Counted from the first letter of the stretch, positions 11,245 through 20,777 are shown. The stretch: 64,000 bases of DNA from Acidobacteriota bacterium (GCA_039030395.1 JBCCEF010000011.1:1-64000), one strand, 5' to 3'. The notes: generated by a model not told the origin, from the sequence alone. Numbers and translations are program-made.

Positions 11245-12611
11245 GGAAGGATTCGAAAGATCGGCTCCGCGGCGATGGGCGTGTCGATTCTGCCGCCGAC
11301 GCCTCCCTCCACCAGCTCGGTAAGCACCGTCGGGACGACGGTGTTCGGCGCCAGGGCCGACTCGTCGCCTTCCGCGAACACCTTGAGGTAGTTGTCGCTC
11401 ACCCCCATCCAGCGGCCGCCGCGGTGGCTTTCCCACAGCACCGGCAAGGTCTGGCCCACCTGGCTTTCGGCGAAGCGCTGTTCGCTTTCCTGGGCGGCGG
11501 CGAGCATGCGGGCCATGCGCTCGCGCTTGACCGGGTGGGGGACTTCCCCCTCCATCTCGGCGGCGCGGGTGCCGGCGCGCGAGGAGTACGGGAAGGCGTG
11601 GATTTTGGCGAAGGCCATGGTGCGGGTGAATGCCAGGGACGCCTCGAACTCTTTGTCCGTTTCGCCCGGGAAGCCGACGATGACGTCGGTGGTGATCGCC
11701 ACCCCCGGCACGGCGGCGCGGATGGACTCCACCACCTCGCGGTAGCGCTCGCCGGTGTAGGGCCGGCGCATGCGGCGGAGGGTCTCGTCGCAGCCGCTCT
11801 GGAGCGACATGTGGACGTGGCGGCAAAGTTCCGGCCCGCCGGAATCGCTCGTGAGCGGTGAGTAGTCTCGGAAGAGGTCCAGCAGCCGCTCATCGAACTG
11901 CCAGGGGGCGATGGAGGTGAGCCGCAGGCGCGGCAGGCCGGTCTCTTCGAGGATGGCGCGGGTCAGGTGGTAGAGGCGGTCGTCGCCGTGGCGGTAGGAC
12001 GAGATCTGCACGCCGGTGACGACGATTTCCCGCGATCCGGTCGCCACCAGGTCGCGGATCTCTTCCAACACCTCGGCCCGCGGGCGGCTGGTTTGCCGAC
12101 CGCGGGTGAAGGGGATGATGCAGAAGGAGCAGCGCATGTTGCAGCCGTCCTCCGCCTTGACCAGGCCGCGGCTGTTGCCGAAGGCGAGGGCCGCTTCGGG
12201 CCGGCCGAGGGCGTCGAGGGCGGCGTTGGAATCCGCGGCCGACGGCGCGCCCTGCGCGGTCAATTCCGGGAAGCGCGCCTCCACCCGCTCCAGCAGGTCG
12301 TCCTTTTGATCGTTGGGCACCAGGAGATCGATGCCGGCGACGTTCTGGTCGACCTCCGCCACTTCCGGCTCGCTCGCCCAGCAGCCGGTGACCACCGTCT
12401 TCAAGCCCGCATACCGACGGCCGCCGCGGCGCGCCACCTTGCGGGAGTCGCGGGCCGCCGCGTGGGTGACGGTGCAGCTATTGACGACGTGCAGATCCGC
12501 CTCTTCCAGGCTCCCCACCACCCGGTGGCCGGCGCCGTGGAAGCGGCGGGCCATGTGCTCCAGCTCGGCCTGATTGAGCTTGCAGCCCAGGTTGGTGAAG
12601 AAGACGTTCAT
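11202..12611 (-). CDS. mtaB: tRNA t6A37 methylthiotransferase MtaB (MiaB-like radical SAM enzyme)
   Basis: Protein of 469 residues in the methylthiotransferase family. The N-terminal domain has the three cluster-binding cysteines C10 (LGCKLNQ), C46 (NSCTVT) and C77 (TGCWA). The radical SAM motif CNMRCSFC gives C157, C161 and C164, and a C-terminal TRAM-like region follows. LGCKLNQ and the NSCTVTH context are typical of MtaB, which converts t6A37 to ms2t6A37 in tRNAs reading ANN codons, rather than MiaB or RimO. The start overlaps the upstream lipoprotein stop by one base (TGATG), indicating coupling. The 3' end overlaps the convergent serine hydrolase gene by 43 bases. Confidence 0.93.
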   Translation of the reverse strand: MNVFFTNLGCKLNQAELEHMARRFHGAGHRVVGSLEEADLHVVNSCTVTHAAARDSRKVARRGGRRYAGLKTVVTGCWASEPEVAEVDQNVAGIDLLVPNDQKDDLLERVEARFPELTAQGAPSAADSNAALDALGRPEAALAFGNSRGLVKAEDGCNMRCSFCIIPFTRGRQTSRPRAEVLEEIRDLVATGSREIVVTGVQISSYRHGDDRLYHLTRAILEETGLPRLRLTSIAPWQFDERLLDLFRDYSPLTSDSGGPELCRHVHMSLQSGCDETLRRMRRPYTGERYREVVESIRAAVPGVAITTDVIVGFPGETDKEFEASLAFTRTMAFAKIHAFPYSSRAGTRAAEMEGEVPHPVKRERMARMLAAAQESEQRFAESQVGQTLPVLWESHRGGRWMGVSDNYLKVFAEGDESALAPNTVVPTVLTELVEGGVGGRIDTPIAAEPIFRILPQESSGVSANPRSQ

Positions 12612-13618
12612 CAGTACACCCGCGGCACGTCCCCGTCGGAGGGTGGCGGGGAGGCCTCGCGACCGGCCTGCCAGTAGAGGCCGTGGAGGCGCGCCGCCAG
12701 GGGCTGCGGGTCCCCCTGGGTGACCAGGATGAAGTTTGGAGTGAGGGTGACTGCGCAGCCTTCCCCGGCCGGCTCTGGCGCGGCCGGCTGCGGCGCGGCC
12801 GGCTGAGGCGCGGCGCTAGCGCCCTCGGCCGGCGGCTCCTGAGCCGTCGGGTCGACTGCGATCGACAGCTCGTGGAAGCCGGAACCGGTGACCGCCACCT
12901 CGGCGCCGCCGCAGGAGGAGACGGCGCTCAACCGCTGGGTCGTCTCTTCGCCCAGAAACCGGATCTGCTGCGAGGCGTCCGCGGCGGCCGGCAACCAGAG
13001 GCGGAGCGAAAGCCGCCCGCCTCGGTCCCCGATCCCGCTGAGGTGTACGTCCCCCGCGCCGCGCAGCCCGCGGGAGGCGAGGACTTGCTGGTCGGTGCCC
13101 GCCGTGACCGGGGCCCAGGCGCCGCGGTAGTCGAGGGTCGGTCCGAGATCCGCTTGGGGCACCTGGACCTGCATCCAGCGGTAGGCCTGCCGGCGGCTCT
13201 CTTCGCCGTCGAGCTCGAGCGCCCAGCGCTCGCCGGCGGCCGGGTCGTAGAGGCCGCCGACCAGGTCGTAGGTCCCGGCTGCCAGGGGTGGCGCCATGGC
13301 CGACTGGGAGAGCACCAGGTCGTATTCGATGGTTTCGCCGACCACCCACGGCGCCGGCAGCGGATGATCGAAGGTGCGCACCAACCGCCCGTCCGCATCC
13401 AGCAGGTGCACGAAGGCGTGCGGCTGGGCGTTGACGTCCGCGTCCAGGTCCGTCAACGGTTGCCAGGACAGCCGGACTTCTTTCTCCTGCGGGTAGCCGA
13501 GTTCGAAATCCACCGGCGCTGCCACCGCCAGCCGCGCGACCGGCGGCACCTCTCCTGCACAGCCTCCCAAAAGCACCGGAAGCAGTGCCCACATCCTCCA
13601 TCCTCGCGCCTTCGACAT
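12611..13618 (-). CDS. uncharacterised lipoprotein, 335 residues
   Basis: From the ATG at 13618, preceded by GGAGGT, the protein begins with a short basic region, a hydrophobic stretch and a lipobox (LLGGC), so it should be lipid-anchored. The mature part is beta-rich: a segment with FVHLLDADGRLVRTFDHPLP and TYDLVGGLYDPAAGERW resembles the small beta domains found attached to membrane glycosyltransferases or Ig-like modules. A proline/alanine repeat (PQPAAPQPAAPEPA) lies near residue 270. The function is unknown. The stop overlaps the mtaB start, so the two are co-transcribed, though no functional link is obvious. A GTG upstream (13732) in frame is an unlikely start because it removes the signal peptide position. 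Confidence 0.8.
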   Translation of the reverse strand: MSKARGWRMWALLPVLLGGCAGEVPPVARLAVAAPVDFELGYPQEKEVRLSWQPLTDLDADVNAQPHAFVHLLDADGRLVRTFDHPLPAPWVVGETIEYDLVLSQSAMAPPLAAGTYDLVGGLYDPAAGERWALELDGEESRRQAYRWMQVQVPQADLGPTLDYRGAWAPVTAGTDQQVLASRGLRGAGDVHLSGIGDRGGRLSLRLWLPAAADASQQIRFLGEETTQRLSAVSSCGGAEVAVTGSGFHELSIAVDPTAQEPPAEGASAAPQPAAPQPAAPEPAGEGCAVTLTPNFILVTQGDPQPLAARLHGLYWQAGREASPPPSDGDVPRVY

Positions 13619-13679
13619 TCCGACCTCCGGGACTGGATTCTCTCTGCGATTCACAACTCGCATCGTTTCAAAGGAGGCA

Positions 13680-13708
13680 AAGCTAGCCGCCCCATTTTGC
13701 CGTGTCAA
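13680..13708 (-). promoter_or_regulatory. candidate sigma-70 promoter of the lipoprotein-mtaB operon
   Basis: On the minus strand TTGACA (13708-13703) is followed after exactly 17 bases by TAGCTT (13685-13680). It lies about 60 bases upstream of the lipoprotein start, in the divergent gap shared with the PilT-like gene. The -35 is perfect; the -10 matches only moderately. Confidence 0.45.
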
Positions 13709-13783
13709 GAAACGCCCGGCTCCTTGATACACTCCCGGTCCGCGTTCTCACAGTGTCACTCACCACCATCGGAGGGAGGCCGG

Positions 13784-15709
13784 ATGGCCACGATCGACAA
13801 GCTTCTTCTCGCTTTGGCCTCGAAGAAGATGGACTGTCTGGTCCTCGAACCCGGTCGTCGCCCATGCCTGCGACAGGCCGGCACCGACCACGAGGTCACC
13901 AAAGCGCCCCTCGACGGACCGGTGATCGATCGACTGCTGCGCGAGGTTTCGCCGCCCGGTGAGGATCCGGACACCCAGGAGAAGGATCGCTGGGAGTTCG
14001 ACTACGCGGTGGACGGCAAGGTGTTTCGCTTCTTCGGCCTGCGGGGACCGAGCGGTTGGCTCGCCTCGGTCACCCACGACCCGAAGGCCAAAGCCGACCC
14101 GCCGGCGCCGCCAAATCCCGATCTCTTCGCCCCGTCGGCCGCCAACGAAGCGCCGGAGCCGAAAGAACCTTCGACGGAGGCACCGGAGGCGACTGCGGAG
14201 CCGGCCGCCACGGGACCGCGCCTGGTCAACGGCCCCCTTTCGAGCGCCCCGCCGCCGCGGGACCTGTGGCCGACCCCGAGCGGTTCGCCGCCTTCGCTGG
14301 TGGAAAAGGGCACGCCGCCGGAAGCGGCGCGCGCGGAGGCCGCGGGCGATGCTGCCGCCGCGACGGCTTCAGCGCCGACCGCGCAGGCCCCCGAAGAAAA
14401 GCCCCTCGGCCCGCGGCCGGTGCCGGATCCGCCGGCGAAGCCGGATCCGCCGGCGAAGCCGGCCCCACCCCCAAAGCCGAGCGTCGCCGCGGAGCCGGCT
14501 GTGCCGAAGCCGGCGCCGACTCGCGAGCCGGAAAAGAACGCTCCCGCAGAAAAAGCCCCCGAACCCACACCGGCGGCCGCCCGGCGGAGTGACTATGTGG
14601 TGGGCGATGTGCGCTCCCTGCTGGTCGAGGTGGTGGGCCGGGGCGCCTCGGATCTCCATTTGTCCGCGGGTCAGGCGCCGCGCATTCGCATCGATGGCCA
14701 GCTCGTGATGCTCGACGGCTATCAGCCGCCGGGAACGGAGCGCCTGGAAGGCATGCTGCGGGACGTCACTCCGGACGCTTCCTGGCAGCAGCTCGAAGAG
14801 CATGGCGATACGGAGTTCGCCTTCGAACTGGAGGGCCGGGGGCGCTTTCGGGTGCATCTGTTCCGCGACCGCCGGGGCATCGGTGCCGCCTTCCGGCTGG
14901 TGCCGCCGGAAATCTTCTCGCTCGAAGAGCTGGGGCTGCCGGAGGTGACGAAGGGCCTCACCGCCCTCGACGATGGCCTGATCTTGATCGCCGGCACCGC
15001 CTCTTCCGGCCGCACCACCACCCTGGTGTCGTTGATCGAGGAGATCAACCGCCACCGCACAGCGCACATTGTCACCCTGGAAGAGCCGGTGGAGTTCATC
15101 TTCCGGTCCGGCCGCAGCCTGATCAGCCAGCGCCAGATCGGCCTCGATACGGAGACCTACGAGGACGCCCTGCGGGCGGCCCTGCGCAAGGACCCGGACG
15201 TGATCGTGGTGGGCGAACTGCGTACCCCGGAGACCGCCTCGCTGGTGGTCGAAACGGCCGACACGGGACACCTGATGCTCTCCACCGTGCACGCCAGCTC
15301 AGCTACCAGCGCGGTGGATCGGCTGATCGATCAGGCGCCGCCGGCGGAGCAGTCGCGCATGCGGCGGATGCTCGCCTCCAGCCTGCGGGCGGTGCTCCAC
15401 CAGACCCTGCTGCGCCGGCGCGGCGGCGGTCGGGTGGCGGCCTACGAGATCCTGCTCATCACCCGCCCGATCGCGGACTTGATTCGCAACCAGCGCACCT
15501 CGGAGATCCCCGCCGCCATCGAGCAGGGCCAGAAACTCGGCATGGTGCGGCGAGACGAGTCGCTCTTCCGGCTGGTGCATATGGGGCTGGTGGATCCGCG
15601 CGAGGCCTACCAGGCCGCCGCCGACAAGGCGGCCTTCTCCACCCGCTTGAAGCGCCTGGAACAGGAACCCGAGAACGAGGGAGATTCCACCGACGGCGCC
15701 GAAGGGTGA
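13784..15709 (+). CDS. PilT-like secretion/twitching ATPase with long disordered N-terminal linker and altered Walker A
   Basis: The start is the ATG at 13784, preceded by GGAGGGAGG; the protein has 641 residues against about 350-370 for ordinary PilT. Residues 1-103 form a small domain, about 104-265 are a proline/alanine/glutamate-rich linker, and about 266-620 are the GspE/PilT ATPase domain (ASDLHLSAG at the front). The Walker A reads GTASSGRTTT (from residue 404), so the canonical Lys is Arg410. The Walker B region VGELR (about 471-480) and the STVHASSA histidine box are kept. The family powers pilus retraction. The Lys-to-Arg change may lower or abolish ATP turnover, suggesting a regulatory or PilU-like role. 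It overlaps the following transporter by four bases. Confidence 0.88.
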   Translation: MATIDKLLLALASKKMDCLVLEPGRRPCLRQAGTDHEVTKAPLDGPVIDRLLREVSPPGEDPDTQEKDRWEFDYAVDGKVFRFFGLRGPSGWLASVTHDPKAKADPPAPPNPDLFAPSAANEAPEPKEPSTEAPEATAEPAATGPRLVNGPLSSAPPPRDLWPTPSGSPPSLVEKGTPPEAARAEAAGDAAAATASAPTAQAPEEKPLGPRPVPDPPAKPDPPAKPAPPPKPSVAAEPAVPKPAPTREPEKNAPAEKAPEPTPAAARRSDYVVGDVRSLLVEVVGRGASDLHLSAGQAPRIRIDGQLVMLDGYQPPGTERLEGMLRDVTPDASWQQLEEHGDTEFAFELEGRGRFRVHLFRDRRGIGAAFRLVPPEIFSLEELGLPEVTKGLTALDDGLILIAGTASSGRTTTLVSLIEEINRHRTAHIVTLEEPVEFIFRSGRSLISQRQIGLDTETYEDALRAALRKDPDVIVVGELRTPETASLVVETADTGHLMLSTVHASSATSAVDRLIDQAPPAEQSRMRRMLASSLRAVLHQTLLRRRGGGRVAAYEILLITRPIADLIRNQRTSEIPAAIEQGQKLGMVRRDESLFRLVHMGLVDPREAYQAAADKAAFSTRLKRLEQEPENEGDSTDGAEG

Positions 15710-17493
15710 CGGGAACGCCCTTGGACATTCTTCTCTTGGTCGGGATCGTTGTCTTCGCGACAACGTCCTTCGCGCTGCAGAAGCTGCCGATCGACGTCAC
15801 GGCGCTAACCACCCTCGGGCTGCTGCTGCTCTTCAACCTGGTGACGCCGAGCGAGGCGATCGCCGGCTTCAGCAACCCGGCGGTGATCACCGTGATGATG
15901 ATGTTCGTGCTGAGCGACAGCTTGGTGCGAAGCGGACTGGTCAACCGCATCGGCCACCGCATCACCCACCTCTCCGCCAATTCGCCGTGGCGCGCCTCGC
16001 TGTTGCTGCTGCTGGTGTCCGGCTCCCTGTCGGCCTTCATCAACAACACCGCGGCGGTGGCGATTCTGATGCCGGTGGGGATCCTCCTCGCCAAGCACTT
16101 CAAGTTCAGCCCGTCGAAGATCCTGATCCCGCTGTCCTATGTCTCGATCCTCGGCGGCACCTGCACCCTGATCGGCACTTCGACCAACCTGCTGGTCAGC
16201 GCCATGGCCGCCGACGCCGGCCTGGAGCCCTTCGGGGTGTTCGAGTTTGCCTGGGTGGGGCTGATCTTCTTCAGCATCGGCACCGTCTACCTACTGCTCG
16301 GGCCGCTGCGCCTGCTGCCCTCCCGCAGCATCCTGTCGAGCCTGACCCGCAAGTACCACATGAGCGCCTACCTGACGGAGGTGCGGGTGCCGAAGGAGTC
16401 ACCGCTGATCGGCAAGACGGTGGCGGAAGAGGCGATCAGTGACCGCTTCGAATTGAACGTACTGGAGATCCTGCGCGGTAAAACCAAGATCGCGATGGAT
16501 TTGCGCAACACCCGCATCCAGCCGGGCGACATTTTGATCGTGCGCGGCGCGATGACCGAGATTCTCGCCATCAAAGAGCACTACGGCCTGCTTCTGCTGT
16601 CGGACATCAAGCTGGGCGACCAGGACTTGTCGGACGAGTCGAACATCCTGGTGGAGATCCAGCTCTCGCCCACCTCTCAACTGGTCGACCAGACCCTGAA
16701 GGACATCGACTTCCGCAAGCGCTACGGCTGCTTCGTGCTGGCCCTGAACCGCACCGGCGAGATGATCCACCGCAAGCTGGCCTTCATCCCCCTTGCCCAC
16801 TGGGACACGCTGCTGGTGTTCGGGCCCCGGGCCCGCATCGAGGCTTTGAACCGGCTGGAGGACTTCACGCCGCTTCAGGAAGTGGACATGCGCCTTTCCT
16901 TGAGCCGCCGCTGGTGGATCAGCGCGGCGATCATCCCGATCGTGGTGCTGCTGGCGGCGAGCGGAGTGATGCCGATCCTCAAGGCCTCGATCCTCGGGGT
17001 GGTCGCCATGCTGCTGACCCGTACGGTCAAGATCCAGCAGGCCTACAAGTCGATCAACTGGACGGTGATCTTCCTGCTGGCGGCGGTGCTCCCGATCGGC
17101 AAGGCGATGGTCAACACCGGCCTCGACCGGGTGATCGGCGAATCGATCGCCGCCCTCGGCGCGCCCTACGGACCGGTGGTCGTCTTGGGCGTGATGCTGG
17201 TGTCGACCTCGCTGCTGTCGGAGATCATCTCCAACAACTCGGCGGCGGTGCTGATGGTGCCGATCGCCATGTCCGTCGCCGTGGCGCTTAACGTCGACCC
17301 CAAGCCCTTCCTGATGGGCATCACCTTCGCGGCGTCGATGAGCTTCATGACCCCGATCGGCTACCAGACCAACACCATGGTCTACGGCCCCGGCGGCTAT
17401 CGCTTCACGGACTTCACCCGCGCGGGAGCGCCACTCTCGATCTTCTGTTGGGTGACGGGCACCCTGCTCATCCCGAAAATCTGGCCGTTCTGA
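15706..17493 (+). CDS. SLC13/DASS-type anion transporter with RCK_C (TrkA-C) domains
   Basis: Integral membrane protein of 595 residues beginning at a GTG that overlaps the previous stop (GTGA). The N-terminal half has several membrane helices, including FINNTAAVAILMPVG and GTCTLIGTSTNLLVSAM, the repeated Ser-Asn-Thr substrate/sodium signatures of the SLC13 (divalent anion:sodium symporter) family. Two cytoplasmic TrkA-C-like domains follow at about 215-305 and 315-390. The C-terminal half repeats the transport signature (SEIISNNSAAVLMVPIA). Members carry sulfate, di- or tricarboxylates; the substrate is not readable here. The coupling to a PilT-like gene has no obvious rationale. Confidence 0.88.
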   Translation: MTGTPLDILLLVGIVVFATTSFALQKLPIDVTALTTLGLLLLFNLVTPSEAIAGFSNPAVITVMMMFVLSDSLVRSGLVNRIGHRITHLSANSPWRASLLLLLVSGSLSAFINNTAAVAILMPVGILLAKHFKFSPSKILIPLSYVSILGGTCTLIGTSTNLLVSAMAADAGLEPFGVFEFAWVGLIFFSIGTVYLLLGPLRLLPSRSILSSLTRKYHMSAYLTEVRVPKESPLIGKTVAEEAISDRFELNVLEILRGKTKIAMDLRNTRIQPGDILIVRGAMTEILAIKEHYGLLLLSDIKLGDQDLSDESNILVEIQLSPTSQLVDQTLKDIDFRKRYGCFVLALNRTGEMIHRKLAFIPLAHWDTLLVFGPRARIEALNRLEDFTPLQEVDMRLSLSRRWWISAAIIPIVVLLAASGVMPILKASILGVVAMLLTRTVKIQQAYKSINWTVIFLLAAVLPIGKAMVNTGLDRVIGESIAALGAPYGPVVVLGVMLVSTSLLSEIISNNSAAVLMVPIAMSVAVALNVDPKPFLMGITFAASMSFMTPIGYQTNTMVYGPGGYRFTDFTRAGAPLSIFCWVTGTLLIPKIWPF

Positions 17494-17748
17494 TCCGGAT
17501 CGCCAGGAGCAAGACGGTGCGCCAGGAATTTCCTTGCGTTGCCGCGGGTTTCGTGAAACTGTCTGGATTCGCAGCCAGTTCGACATCGGTCCTACCCGGC
17601 TGCCCCTCGCCAAAGCCCGCCCGATTTCCACGGGCGAGGCCCAAACGGCAGCACTCCGGCAGGCCTCCGTTTCTTACCCCCGATTGAATGCCGAACTGTT
17701 TGTAGGAACCGAGGATCGGTATGCCTACAAAGGAAGTGGACTGCACCT

Positions 17749-19080
17749 ATGAAATTCACTGACTTCTCGCTTGACCCCGCGCTGCTGCGCGGCATTCAGG
17801 ATCTTGGCTTTTCGGAGCCCACGGCCATCCAGGGCAAGGCCTTGCCGCCGGCCCTCGAAGGGCGCGATCTCCTCGCCGCGGCGATGACCGGCAGCGGCAA
17901 GACCGCCGCCTTCGTTTTGCCCATCCTCCAGTACCTGCACGAGACCCCCGGCCCCGGCATCCGCGCCTTGATCTTGACCCCGACCCGGGAGCTGGCGGCC
18001 CAGATCCAGGAGCAGATCCGGGATCTCGGACGCCACACCCGGGTGACCTCGACCACCGTCTTCGGCGGGGTGAAGCCCGGTCCTCAAGAGAAGGCCCTGC
18101 GCCGGGGTGTCGACATCGTCGTCGCCACGCCGGGCCGCCTCCTCGACCACATGACCCAGTCCTGGATGAGCTTCGACGAACTGGACGTGCTGGTGCTCGA
18201 CGAAGCGGACCGCATGCTCGACATGGGCTTTCTGCCGGACGTCAAGCGCATCCTCAAGGCCCTGCCGGAGGATCGCCAGACGATGCTGTTTTCGGCCACT
18301 CTGCCGCGTCCGATCGTCGAGCTTTCCCGCCGCTTCCTGCACGAGCCGGTGCGCCTCGACGTCGAGCGCCAGGCGGCGCCGGCCACCGGCATCACCCAGG
18401 CGCTGTTCCCGGTGTCGGAGCCGCTCAAGCGGGCCTTGCTGTTGGAGCTGCTGCGCCGGCGGGAACTCTCGACGGCGTTGGTCTTCACCCGCACCAAGCA
18501 CCGCGCCAATCGCCTGGCGGAGTTTCTGGAGAAGAACGGCGTCTCCTGCGACCGCATTCACGGCAACCGCAGCCAGCCGCAGCGCCAGAAAGCCCTCGCC
18601 AACTTCAAGGCGGGACAGATCCAAGTGTTGGTGGCAACGGATATCGCCGCCCGCGGCATCGATGTGGAGGAACTGCCCCACGTGGTGAACTTCGACATCC
18701 CGGGCCAGGCCGAGGATTACATCCACCGAGTGGGCCGTACCGCCCGGGCGGAAGCCACCGGCGACGCCTGGACCTTCATCTCCCCGGCGGACAGCGGCCA
18801 GGTGCGCGCCATCGAGCGGGCCATCGGCCGGCAGCTCGAACGGCGCCGCCTCGAAGGCTTCGACTACAGCGCCAAGGCCGACGGCAAGCTGGAGATCCCG
18901 CTGAACGAGCGCATCGCCGCTATCCGCGCCAAGAAGGCCGCCGACCGCCAGCGCTCCCAGGCCAAGAAGCAGCGCCGCCAGGCGCAAGGCGGCGGCGCCG
19001 CCCGCGGCGGCGACCGCACCGCCACCGGCAACCGCCCACCCCGCCGCCGGCGTCGGCGCTCGCCGAATTCGAGTCGCTGA
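17749..19080 (+). CDS. DEAD-box ATP-dependent RNA helicase (RhlE type)
   Basis: Protein of 443 residues with all DEAD-box motifs in order: Q motif (FTDFSLDPALLRGI...PTAIQ), Walker A AMTGSGKT near residue 45-52, PTRELA, DEAD at about 151-154, SAT near 182, ARGID, and HRVGRTAR at about 326. After residue 400 comes a Lys/Arg-rich tail, typical of RhlE-like proteins and probably RNA-binding. It should remodel RNA during ribosome assembly or decay. AGGAAG precedes the ATG. The 255-bp leader upstream has no other gene and could carry cold-shock-type regulation, but I see no specific motif. A bidirectional hairpin follows the gene. Confidence 0.93.
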   Translation: MKFTDFSLDPALLRGIQDLGFSEPTAIQGKALPPALEGRDLLAAAMTGSGKTAAFVLPILQYLHETPGPGIRALILTPTRELAAQIQEQIRDLGRHTRVTSTTVFGGVKPGPQEKALRRGVDIVVATPGRLLDHMTQSWMSFDELDVLVLDEADRMLDMGFLPDVKRILKALPEDRQTMLFSATLPRPIVELSRRFLHEPVRLDVERQAAPATGITQALFPVSEPLKRALLLELLRRRELSTALVFTRTKHRANRLAEFLEKNGVSCDRIHGNRSQPQRQKALANFKAGQIQVLVATDIAARGIDVEELPHVVNFDIPGQAEDYIHRVGRTARAEATGDAWTFISPADSGQVRAIERAIGRQLERRRLEGFDYSAKADGKLEIPLNERIAAIRAKKAADRQRSQAKKQRRQAQGGGAARGGDRTATGNRPPRRRRRRSPNSSR

Positions 19081-19113
19081 GGGGCAACCGGAGTCGTGTT
19101 CGGGTCCAGCACC

Positions 19114-19146
19114 GCACGAAACTAAACTCTCGGTCTAGTTTTGTGC
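19114..19146. terminator. bidirectional terminator between convergent genes
   Basis: An 11-bp stem (gcacgaaacta with tagttttgtgc, one G-T pair) lies between the helicase stop (19080) and the udk stop (19159). The A- and T-rich arm bases give U-rich 3' sides in both directions, so it can end both transcripts. Confidence 0.5.
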
Positions 19147-19158
19147 AGCGTGCTCGGT

Positions 19159-19785
19159 TCAGGATCCCGGCAGGAATTTCTCCAGCCGCGCCACCACCAT
19201 CTCCAGGGCGACGCGGTTTTCGCCGCCCTCGGGGATGATCACGTCGGCCCAGCGTTTGGACGGCTCGACGAATTCCAGGTGCATTGGGCGGACGAATTCT
19301 TCGTACTGGCGCAGGATGTCCGCCACCCCGCGGCCGCGTTCGATTAGGTCGCGGCGGAGGCGGCGGACGAGGCGGAGGTCGGAATCCGTGTCGACGAAGA
19401 TCTTGAGGTCCAGCAGGTCGCGAATCTCCGGCTCGTTGAAGATCAAGATCCCTTCGAGCACCACCACCGGCTGCGGATCGACGTGGCGAACCGCCTCGGT
19501 GCGCCGGTGGTGGACGAAGTCGTAGATCGGCACGTCCACCCCACGGCCCTCGCGCAGAGCGGCCAGGTGCTCCACCAGAAGTTTGTTGTCGAGCGCCGAT
19601 GGATGATCGAAGTTGTAGCGTTCAAGGTCTTCTTCGGCCTGCCAGTCGACATCCCGATAGTAGGAGTCCTGCTCCAGCAGGCCGATGCGCCCCTCGCCCA
19701 CCGCATCGAGGATCGAGCGGGCAACGGTGGTCTTGCCGGAACCGCTACCGCCGGCCACTCCAACCAGAAAACATGATGACGTCAT
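19159..19785 (-). CDS. udk: uridine kinase
   Basis: From the ATG at 19785 the protein has 208 residues, the normal length for Udk. It phosphorylates uridine and cytidine in pyrimidine salvage. The P-loop GGSGSGKTT lies at residues 12-20, followed by LLEQDSYYRD and the NFDHPSALDNKLLVEHL segment, all characteristic of the family; the DLRLVRRLRRDLIERGR arginine-rich lid is present. It begins 40 bases after the mutM stop, so the two are probably co-transcribed. Longer in-frame readings upstream run inside mutM and are not real. Confidence 0.95.
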   Translation of the reverse strand: MTSSCFLVGVAGGSGSGKTTVARSILDAVGEGRIGLLEQDSYYRDVDWQAEEDLERYNFDHPSALDNKLLVEHLAALREGRGVDVPIYDFVHHRRTEAVRHVDPQPVVVLEGILIFNEPEIRDLLDLKIFVDTDSDLRLVRRLRRDLIERGRGVADILRQYEEFVRPMHLEFVEPSKRWADVIIPEGGENRVALEMVVARLEKFLPGS

Positions 19786-19825
19786 GGCGCGATTGTACGC
19801 GCCGGCCGGCCGCAAGGGGAACGGA

Positions 19826-20671
19826 TCATCGCTGGCACCCGGGGCAGTAGAAGGTGCTGCGGCCGGTCTGGACGATTCGCCGAACCGTACCGTCGCAGCG
19901 CGGGCAGCGGCCGCCTTCCCGCCCGTACACCGCGAGGGCCACCTGAAAATAGCCGCTGTTGCCCTCTCCGTCGGCGAAGTCGTTGAGGGTGGTGCCCCCT
20001 TGATCGATAGCCCGCGCGAGGACTTCCTGCACCGCTTCGGCCAACCGCCGCCAGCGGGCCAGGGCCAGCCGAGCGACGGATCGCTTGGGGTGGATTCCAG
20101 CCCGGAACAGGGCCTCGGAGGCGTAGATGTTTCCCACCCCCACCACCACTCGGGCATCCATCAAGAACGCCTTGACCGGCCCGCGGCGACCGCGCGCCGC
20201 CGCTTGCAAAACCTCGCCGGTCCAGTCTTGGGAGAGTGGTTCGGCGCCGAGATGGGCAAAGTGGCGATCACCGGCCAGCTCGTCCGCCCGCAGCGCGAAC
20301 ACCAGCCCGAAGCGCCGGGGATCCACGAAGCGCAGCCGGCGCCCCGAAGCCAGGGCGAAGGAGACGTGCTCGTGTTTCTCCCGCGGCGTGTCCACCGGAA
20401 CCAGCAGTAGGCGGCCGCTCATTCCCAGGTGAACGACCAGGGTGGCGTGCTGGCCGCGGACGGACTCATCGGCCTCCAGGTCGATCCACAAATACTTGGC
20501 GCGGCGCCGCAGGCCGACCACCCGCCGCCCTCGAACCCTACGCCGCAACCGCGTCTCATCGACCGCTTCCCGCAGGCGGGCGGGACCCACCCAAAGACTC
20601 TCGATGCGATCTCCGACGAGGTGCGGTTCGAGGCTGCGACGCAATACTTCCACTTCCGGTAGTTCGGGCAT
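19826..20671 (-). CDS. mutM: formamidopyrimidine-DNA glycosylase (Fpg/MutM)
   Basis: Protein of 281 residues that excises 8-oxoguanine and ring-opened purines in base-excision repair. The catalytic N terminus PELPEVE (Pro2, Glu3) is intact, with the RRAKYLW segment carrying the conserved Lys and QDWTGEVL and VGVGNIYASEALFRAGI in the helix-two-turn-helix region. The C-terminal zinc finger is complete: CPRC at the start and CPGC at the end. It heads a mutM-udk unit. It is transcribed divergently from a radical SAM gene related to DNA photoproduct lyases across a 141-bp gap that contains a strong palindrome. Confidence 0.96.
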   Translation of the reverse strand: MPELPEVEVLRRSLEPHLVGDRIESLWVGPARLREAVDETRLRRRVRGRRVVGLRRRAKYLWIDLEADESVRGQHATLVVHLGMSGRLLLVPVDTPREKHEHVSFALASGRRLRFVDPRRFGLVFALRADELAGDRHFAHLGAEPLSQDWTGEVLQAAARGRRGPVKAFLMDARVVVGVGNIYASEALFRAGIHPKRSVARLALARWRRLAEAVQEVLARAIDQGGTTLNDFADGEGNSGYFQVALAVYGREGGRCPRCDGTVRRIVQTGRSTFYCPGCQR

Positions 20672-20777
20672 GTCGACGATCCTACCGCTTCCGCTCCCTT
20701 GCCGCCCGCCGAGGGCTCAATTCGGCTCCATCGGCATCCGAAAACCTCAGCAATAGCGGTAATCGAGCGGCCCACCC

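Noticed and set aside
12683-13783. Long N-terminal extension of the PilT-like protein
   Set aside because: This part is antisense to the lipoprotein gene; a strong ribosome-binding site marks the ATG at 13784.
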